A stretch of 8,677 nt of DNA from Candidatus Heimdallarchaeota archaeon (lineage in GTDB: Archaea; Asgardarchaeota; Heimdallarchaeia; JABLTI01), in contig DAOVHJ010000089.1 in the NCBI GenBank assembly GCA_030671945.1, forward strand, positions 1 to 8,677, given 5' to 3'. The notes below the pieces were generated by a model that saw only the letters and a program-made list of their open reading frames with translations, had not been told where the DNA came from and did no database searches. How positions within the stretch are numbered: position 1 is the stretch's first letter; every line of letters begins with the position of its first letter. A program made the translations under genes and the position numbers. Positions 1 to 6,300 of the stretch are shown here, piece by piece.

Positions 1-2
1 AG

Positions 3-1718
3 ACTACAGCTGTAGAAGTCTCGAATATTGAAGTCCTTTCTGAGAATACCTTTAGTGCACAATTATTGCAACCTTTTAACAAACTTCTCAACAAGAAAAT
101 ATTCAATAAAATTTTCAGTTCCTTACCTTTAGTAGCTATAATTATCGGATCACTAATTGTACGAGTCATAGCTGCTAGTGAATCACAAGGATTTGTTCAT
201 CCTGATGAGGTTTTTCAAGCGATTGAAATGGTTCATTTTAGGATATTCGGAGAATTTGGCACTGGACAAACAATTCCTTGGGAATATGATTTAAATAAGG
301 CCTTTGGGGGTGCTCGTTCCTGGTTTTTTGTCTTTATATTCGTAGCAGTCTATAGGGTTGCGATGTTTTTTGGCGTTACTAATCCTTTGAGCTTAGTTTT
401 TGCAGCCAGATTATTCCTCGCATCATTCTCAATTGTGTCTGTAATCGTTGCTTATTTTTTTGGCAAGGAAATTTTTAACAAAAGAATTGGTTTAATAAGT
501 GCATTTCTGATTGGTTTCTGGTGGTTCTTTCCTTTTTGGTCCAGTAGAACCATGACAGATTCTATGTCAACCGATCTTATTTTTCTGAGTATTTTTCTTG
601 CGTATAAAGCACTAAAAAGTACAACTTCAGTAAAGAAACGATTTTTCTTAGCGTTGTCGTCCGGCATTTTTACAGGATTATCTTTTATGATTCGTTTTCC
701 TTCTGCTCTAATGGGAATACCCATTATTCTTGTATTGTGGGCAAAACCAATCCGTGAGCTAGGATCAAATACCATTAGAAGAATAAAGAATTTAATCTCA
801 AGGATTTCAAAGAAACCGAGAGAAGAATTTCTAGATACAAAGTTTTCTGCCAATATGACTAAAGATCTAGCAATCGGGGGCGGTTTCATTATCGGATCCT
901 TCTTCATGGTTCTTGTGCAAGGAATCTTAGATCATTTCACTTGGGGTGGTTTTCTTCATTCTCCCATTAATTTTTTCAGATATAACATAATAGAAGGACT
1001 AAGTGCTATTCATGGTTCTAGTCCCTGGTATACCTATTTTACTGGTTTCTATACAGATTTTGCTTATTACTTCTTACCTATACTTGTTATGTTCTTCATT
1101 TTTGGTTTTAGTTATAAGAAGAAAATCAAAACAAAGATAATGATTTTGTGCATTACTATTTTTTGGATTGTTGTCTTTTCTTTTCTTGCTCATAAAGAAT
1201 TCAGATTTATTATGACTATTCTTCCGTTATGTATGATTATGGTTGCAGCTGGCATCCAGAGAGTGGTTACTACTCTTCAATCTAAGAGAAATCAACATAT
1301 TCTTCTGAGTTTCATTATAATCTTTTTAGGATCTACATCCCTATTCCTGGCGAATTATAATTTTAAACAAATGTGGAAAGGGAATTCCGGTATTTGTAAT
1401 GCGATGTATTGGGTTGGAGAACAAGATGATGTAGAGACAGTTATTGTTTTTGAAACGGTGTGGTACACTGGTGGATATGCCTATCTTGATGTAAACGTGA
1501 CATGTTATTTTCTGAAGATAAGATCCCCTTTGCTTCCTTTTACTCAAGTTTATAATTCAAGTTATTTTAGATATCTGTACAGTCAAAAAGGAACATATGT
1601 TGTAGTGCGGGATTACGAGCTTTCCCTTGTAGAACCCATATTAACAGAATTAAATATGATATTAGTTGCTAATGTTTATGGTAGTCCTTATGCTAAAGTT
1701 TTCACACAAGCAAGTTGA
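3..1718 (+). CDS. GT22-family (Alg9/PIG-B-like) membrane mannosyltransferase, 5' end probably outside window
   Basis: Predicted integral-membrane GT-C glycosyltransferase, which would move a sugar (mannose in characterised relatives) from a lipid-phosphate donor to a lipid-linked glycan on the outer face of the membrane. Residues are numbered from the TTG at 66. About 11 hydrophobic segments are visible, the first at about 20-38. The first external loop carries HPDE (45-48), the acidic motif expected to be catalytic in GT-C enzymes, followed by a PWEY element (71-74) and ARSW (83-86). SSRTMTDS (159-166), MIRFPSA (208-214), the aromatic NFFRYN (302-307), HGSSPW (316-321) and HKEFRF (376-381) follow in the same order as in PIG-B/Gpi10. 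The 550-residue length also matches (human PIG-B is about 554). A charged loop of about 40 residues (227-267) is probably cytoplasmic. The frame has no stop back to base 3 and the TTG at 66 lacks a Shine-Dalgarno sequence, so an upstream start is likelier. Acceptor and sugar are unknown; the family call is firm, the GPI-like substrate is not. Confidence 0.85.
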   Translation, partial: TTAVEVSNIEVLSENTFSAQLLQPFNKLLNKKIFNKIFSSLPLVAIIIGSLIVRVIAASESQGFVHPDEVFQAIEMVHFRIFGEFGTGQTIPWEYDLNKAFGGARSWFFVFIFVAVYRVAMFFGVTNPLSLVFAARLFLASFSIVSVIVAYFFGKEIFNKRIGLISAFLIGFWWFFPFWSSRTMTDSMSTDLIFLSIFLAYKALKSTTSVKKRFFLALSSGIFTGLSFMIRFPSALMGIPIILVLWAKPIRELGSNTIRRIKNLISRISKKPREEFLDTKFSANMTKDLAIGGGFIIGSFFMVLVQGILDHFTWGGFLHSPINFFRYNIIEGLSAIHGSSPWYTYFTGFYTDFAYYFLPILVMFFIFGFSYKKKIKTKIMILCITIFWIVVFSFLAHKEFRFIMTILPLCMIMVAAGIQRVVTTLQSKRNQHILLSFIIIFLGSTSLFLANYNFKQMWKGNSGICNAMYWVGEQDDVETVIVFETVWYTGGYAYLDVNVTCYFLKIRSPLLPFTQVYNSSYFRYLYSQKGTYVVVRDYELSLVEPILTELNMILVANVYGSPYAKVFTQAS

Positions 1719-1739
1719 TTTCATAAGGATATTTTATTC

Positions 1740-3119
1740 CTAACCAATAGAACGTAAACGGTATTCTTGTCGATACTCAGGTACTCGAGCCCAAATTCTT
1801 AGGATGTTTCGTAGCTCAGCTGCAAAAGTCAAAGATTGCTCAGCATCTCCATGCAAGACAAATGTTTTCAGTGGTTTCTTCTTTATTCGTTCGATATGAG
1901 CTCTTAGCTCTCGTTTATCTGCGTGTGCACTGAATCCTCTAATCATTTTTATTTGTGCTTTAACTGGTATTTTCTTTTGATAGATCTCCACTTCCTCTGC
2001 ACCCTCAACGATTTTTCGTCCTAGAGTTCCCTTTGCTTGATATCCCACAAAAAGTACAACAGATTTTCTCGTTGGTAATTCATTTATTAGATGACTTAGG
2101 ATTCTACCTCCGGTACACATCCCAGACCCGGCAAAAACAACACATGTTTCCCAACCTGATCGAATAGCACGAGATTCCCGAGAACTCTTTGAATACCTTA
2201 ATTCAGGGAAAGTTAGGGGGTTATCTCCCGATTTCAGCAAGCTCAAGGTTTCTTTGTCAAAACATTCAGGATGATCCAGGTAAACTTCTGTGGCGTTGAT
2301 AGCCATCGGTGAATCAATATAAACGGGAGTTCTATCAATTTCTCCTTTTTCGAAAATTTCATTTAAGAAATAAATTAGAATTTGAGTTCTCCCAACAGCA
2401 AACGAAGGAATTATTAGTTTTCCTCCTTCTTGTGATACATGTTTTGCATAATCCAATAACATATCTCTTGCTTTTTCCATCGGTGGATGAATTCGATCTC
2501 CATAGGTAGATTCTGTTATTAGATAATGTGTTTCCTCTATCGGATCAGGATTTTTAATTAGAGGTATTCCGTTCTGACCTAAATCTCCAGTGAACGCAAT
2601 TTTAGTTCCATCGAAATCCAGTATTGGTTGTGCTGAACCTATTATATGACCTGCATCTATATACTTGAATGAGATGTTTTTCTCTATTGTTTTGGTTTTA
2701 TGATAAGGCACAGTAATAATATTTTTTAGCGCTTCAAAGACATCTTCTTCATCATATAGTGGTTCTATTCCTCCCCTTTGTTTCCTTCTACTTGCTTTCC
2801 TTGCTTCTTCCTTTGAGATTTTCACAGCATCTAAAAGCAGAATTTTCAAAAGATCTTTGGTAGCGGGAGTACAATATACTGATCCTTCGTATCCTTGTTG
2901 GTAAAGTAAAGGTATACGACCCGAATGGTCGATATGGGCGTGGGAAAGCACTAAGTAATCAATGCTTTTAGGATTAAAGGAAAACTTACGATTATAATGA
3001 TGAGGAATGCCTTGTATCATTCCACAATCTAATAAGACTCGTTTATTTCCTGCTTGGATGATATGAGCAGATCCGGTTGTTCGGCCGACAGCCCCATGAA
3101 AAGTCACAGATAAATCCAT
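1740..3119 (-). CDS. Beta-CASP metallo-beta-lactamase-fold RNA-processing nuclease (COG1236-type)
   Basis: Predicted cytoplasmic zinc-dependent ribonuclease of the CPSF-73/RNase J superfamily. Numbering is from the ATG at 3119 (459 residues). The metallo-beta-lactamase motifs are complete: DCG near 31-33, HAHIDH at 60-65, the H158 of AGHIIGS, and D179 in TGDLG. The beta-CASP motifs are also complete: E203 in ESTYGD (motif A), H399 in GFSAHAD (motif B) and H423 in VLHGD (motif C, histidine as in RNA-acting members rather than the valine of DNA-acting Artemis types). GSGMCTGGR and VGYQAKGTLG in the C-terminal half are typical of the RNA-specificity region. Length and order resemble the Thermus TTHA0252 nuclease. 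There is no N-terminal KH region, so this is not aCPSF1. I chose the ATG at 3119 because GGAG lies 9 bases upstream (3132-3129). An in-frame TTG at 3134 would add five residues but lies on that GGAG. It converges with the glycosyltransferase across 21 bases and diverges from the solenoid gene. Its RNA targets cannot be read from sequence. Confidence 0.93.
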   Translation of the reverse strand: MDLSVTFHGAVGRTTGSAHIIQAGNKRVLLDCGMIQGIPHHYNRKFSFNPKSIDYLVLSHAHIDHSGRIPLLYQQGYEGSVYCTPATKDLLKILLLDAVKISKEEARKASRRKQRGGIEPLYDEEDVFEALKNIITVPYHKTKTIEKNISFKYIDAGHIIGSAQPILDFDGTKIAFTGDLGQNGIPLIKNPDPIEETHYLITESTYGDRIHPPMEKARDMLLDYAKHVSQEGGKLIIPSFAVGRTQILIYFLNEIFEKGEIDRTPVYIDSPMAINATEVYLDHPECFDKETLSLLKSGDNPLTFPELRYSKSSRESRAIRSGWETCVVFAGSGMCTGGRILSHLINELPTRKSVVLFVGYQAKGTLGRKIVEGAEEVEIYQKKIPVKAQIKMIRGFSAHADKRELRAHIERIKKKPLKTFVLHGDAEQSLTFAAELRNILRIWARVPEYRQEYRLRSIG

Positions 3120-3148
3120 TAAATGAATCTCCAATTATTTAATTTCAT
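3119..3148 (-). CDS. Possible 9-codon upstream ORF coupled to the nuclease start
   Basis: On the - strand an ATG at 3148 opens MKLNNWRFI and stops at TAA 3121-3119, whose last A is the A of the nuclease ATG (a TAATG overlap). A GGGG run at 3159-3156 lies 7 bases before this ATG, a sensible ribosome-binding distance. The nuclease's own GGAG lies inside the short ORF. The arrangement is what translational coupling or a leader peptide would look like. However, an ORF of this length in AT-rich sequence can easily arise by chance, and no attenuator-like structure accompanies it. Confidence 0.25.
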   Translation of the reverse strand: MKLNNWRFI

Positions 3149-3205
3149 ACATAATCCCCTTCAGATTAATAATTATTAGCTATCTGGCACAAAATTGCAA
3201 GATAA

Positions 3206-3222
3206 GAGAAATTTATATCTAG
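3206..3222. promoter_or_regulatory. Candidate archaeal BRE/TATA element, possibly shared by the divergent genes
   Basis: On the + strand GAGAA followed by ATTTATAT resembles a purine-rich BRE and an archaeal TATA box (consensus near TTTATATA). It would place a start site near 3240 and give a leader of about 110 bases for the solenoid gene. Read on the - strand the same bases give AGATATAAAT, placing a start near 3190 and a leader of about 70 bases for the nuclease gene. The region is AT-rich, so chance matches are common. The call rests on match and position only. Confidence 0.4.
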
Positions 3223-3299
3223 AAACATCTTGTTTAACATAATTTTTATTTGAATAAGATAGTTTAGTATAAAGGCAGATAAAAAAACAATAATAAACA

Positions 3300-3321
3300 T
3301 ATGATTTAAAGAAAAATCATA
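3300..3321 (+). repeat. Perfect 8-bp inverted repeat upstream of the solenoid gene
   Basis: TATGATTT (3300-3307) and AAATCATA (3314-3321) are exact reverse complements separated by a 6-base loop. The repeat ends 30 bases before the solenoid ATG. It could be a hairpin in the leader RNA or an operator-like site. It is not a terminator candidate because no T-run follows. All stem pairs but the one G-C are A-T, so it would be weak as RNA structure. It contains TTTAAA, which could also act as a proximal TATA-like element about 45 bases before the ATG. Confidence 0.35.
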
Positions 3322-3351
3322 GGCTTAAAACTTCGTGTGTGGATTTAAAGG

Positions 3352-6300
3352 ATGTTTGAAAATATCGAAAAAGCCCGACAGCTTCTCAAACCTGGCACTT
3401 ATAGAGCTGCTATAGATGAATTCTTTAAACTTGTAAAAGAGTTAAAGAAAAAAGGAAATGAAGAAGAAGCTTGTAGATTATTAACAGAAATTACCTCTAG
3501 TATCGCTGGAACCAATGATAGAAGACTTATTTTTCTCACAGCAGAAGGACTTCTCCGAGAACTAGATAAATTAAAAGTAAAAAATCCCGATAATTTTTTC
3601 GGGGAAATTGATGTCTTTCTTGCTAATGTAAAAGATCTTTATAGGAAAAATGATGATCAATTTGAGAAAGCAGCTCAACTGTCAGAAATCCAAATTAGAT
3701 TGTATGATAAATTAAAACGAGAGACTACTGATTTAACACTCGAGGCAGCAAATGATTATGCAGACTTGGCTGCAAAGATTTTGTCTAGAGCAAGACTTAG
3801 AGAGGATGACGAAAAGCAAGGTCAAGAAACTATTAAGAAAGCAAAAAAGCTATATGGAAAAGCTAAACACGAAGAAAAAATAATCGACATTTACCTCAAG
3901 ATTTTCAACAAACATTTAGAGAATCGCAATGAAGAAATGGCAGAAAATTACTTGGATCAAGCTGTAAAATTTGTGTTAAGTCTAAAAGCAGATGAAGGAA
4001 AAATTCTCGCTGTAACTGAACAATTAATGAATTCTTATGTTGTATTTGTTGAATTTAAAATTCCCGAAATTTTGAATCCCGAACAAAAGATATCCAAAGT
4101 AGAGGCTGTACAATTTGACAATAATGTCGCAACAAGAATAATTACCCATGCCAAGGATATCTGTATTACTCGAAAAGCGAAACCTGCAATTCTCATTCTT
4201 GCGAAAGAGCTCTCATTGATTGGTTTAGCTATCTTTTCAAAGGGATTATCCGATATAGCAATTCCGTATTATGAAACTGCTAAAGATTATTTTGTTGAAG
4301 TTGGAATAGATCAAGAGGCAATTGATTTTGGATCCAATGTTACTTCAATTGGTTTGCAATTATATACTGATGAAAGGTATCCTATCGGAAGAGACTACTT
4401 TAGAATTGCCATTGAACTTGGTCGAAGTGTAGATAGGGAATTCGAAGTTAGCATTTATCTTAAACAAGCTGAACTGCTTCTAAAGTACAATAAATTTCAA
4501 CTAGCATACGAATCACTCCGTATGATGATTGATCCCTTAACGGAGCTTCCTGAAAGCGATATGAGAATGGACGCTCCAAGTATGATTCGTCAACTAGCTC
4601 AAGAAAGATTCAGTAAGAACGATTTTCATTATGCTGAATTATTTTATCGCCTGGTTACAGAATTCTTTATCGCTTTTGATCAAATTGATTTAGCTGCAGA
4701 TACTTTCGATGCAGCCTGGCAATCTATGTTTAATGTAAGACAGCTCCAAACTGGTATTGACCTGGCTACTAAAGCAGCTAGTTTTTATCTTAAAATTGGC
4801 AAAGAAGAAGAAGCATCAGAAGTCTACTTTAAATTAGCAGAACGATTATTACAAGAAGGTCATTTAGATATTGCCTTGGAGCGATTAAAACTTACAGCTG
4901 AAGCAATCCCAGAAAATCTTCGAGAACAAAAATTCAAACCACTTGTAGAGATTGCTACAAAATATACTGAACAATGTATAAAATCCGGAGATATTATTTA
5001 TGCTCGAGACCTTTGGAAGGCTGCTTGTGAATTTAATGAAGTTCTAGCTCGTTCACTAATCAAGCGTGATATAAATGCCGTAGTTGAGACAATTGAAGAA
5101 CATATTAGTAATGTACGAAAATTTGACACTGAAGAACTTAATGAAGTAACTATGGAATCCGCAAGAGGAAGTGGGAAAGTCCTTGCGGAAGCCGGAGAAA
5201 ATGAAAGAGCAGCAAAAGTTTTGGTAGGATTTGCAACTGATTTTCTAAGGAAAAATATTACTGAATATGCTAATCCTTTGTTTGAACAAGGAGCAGATGA
5301 ATTCATTAAAGCAAAACAACCTGAAGAAGCAGCTAGAGTATTATCTGCTCTTGGGAGATATCATTCTGAAAATGGAAATATTGACAAAGCACACCATTAC
5401 TATTTATTAGCATCTGTTGATAGCGAAATGGATGTTGATCCCAAAATAGTCCGTACAGTCGCAGAACATTGTTTTGAAACTTTTTCTAGTCAATTAAATA
5501 CTGGCGCTACTGATATTGCAGAAAAAGGATTTGAAACTACTATTAGAATTGAGCTTGCTGTTAGCAAAGAAGCTGCTGCAAATCGTGCAAGTGATATAGC
5601 AAAGCTATTTGTTGAAAAAAATGAATTTGCCTTGTCCATTAAGTATTATGAGCAAGCAATTAGTTATTACATTGAGTCATCAATTAGAAATGCTGTTGCT
5701 TTAGGAGCAGAAATAATTGAACGAGGTAGAGAGATTTTCCAGAAAAAACTTTTCGAAGACTCGAATAATTTCATTATACTAGGTCTTGAAGCATTAAATA
5801 AATCCGATCAGAAAATACAAGCAGCACAAACAGCTAGGATTGAAGGGGAACGATTCTTAGGAAGTGTTAATCCTCATCTTGGAATTGATCTACTAAACAA
5901 AGCAGTTGCTTATTATCTCAAGTTAAATGATAAGAGCTCAGCTGCTGATCTTCATATTATATTAGGCAGATATTTCATTTCAGCTAATGATTTTGAACAT
6001 GGATTAAGAGAAATGAAAGTAGCAGGGGATATTCGATTAACACTTAAGAAATCTAATGAATTAAAGAAATTAATCAATGTCATTAACGAGATTGCCATTG
6101 AAATTGCTACCAGTAAAATTACTTCAACCAAAGCAGGTGAAGATGACCGAGAAAAAATGAGTCAAACATACTTTGCGGTCGCGGAAGATCTTACTAAACA
6201 AATTGGCGATTTAGAATTTAAAAGCGAGGTAAATTATAAGGAATGGATCACTTATTCAAAAGAACTCCTTCATGATGCAGCTTATGAAAGTCTGAAGAAA

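Noticed and set aside
452..907. Antisense open frame of 151 codons on the - strand inside the glycosyltransferase gene
   Set aside because: Its product is a mix of hydrophobic and basic residues with no recognisable motif, and it lies opposite well-conserved GT22 motifs; it is an overlap shadow.
1341..1547. 68-codon - strand frame inside the glycosyltransferase gene
   Set aside because: No motif and no ribosome-binding site; wholly opposite the coding C-terminal region of the GT22 gene.
1719..1739. Possible bidirectional terminator in the 21-base convergent gap
   Set aside because: There is only a short interrupted T-rich run (ATTTTATT) and no hairpin. Archaeal terminators can be simple T-tracts, but this one is too weak to annotate.
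2309..2509. 66-codon + strand frame opposite the nuclease gene
   Set aside because: It lies across the conserved beta-CASP region of the opposite strand and its product is low-complexity and unlike a protein domain.
3120..3351. Search of the intergenic gap for a tRNA, small RNA, riboswitch or CRISPR repeat
   Set aside because: No cloverleaf, GC-rich structured element or regularly spaced repeat is visible; the gap is AT-rich and explained adequately as promoters and leaders.
4998..5306. 102-codon - strand frame inside the solenoid gene
   Set aside because: Its serine- and alanine-rich product is the reverse reading of Glu/Ala/Lys-rich helical sequence; it has no start signal or motif.
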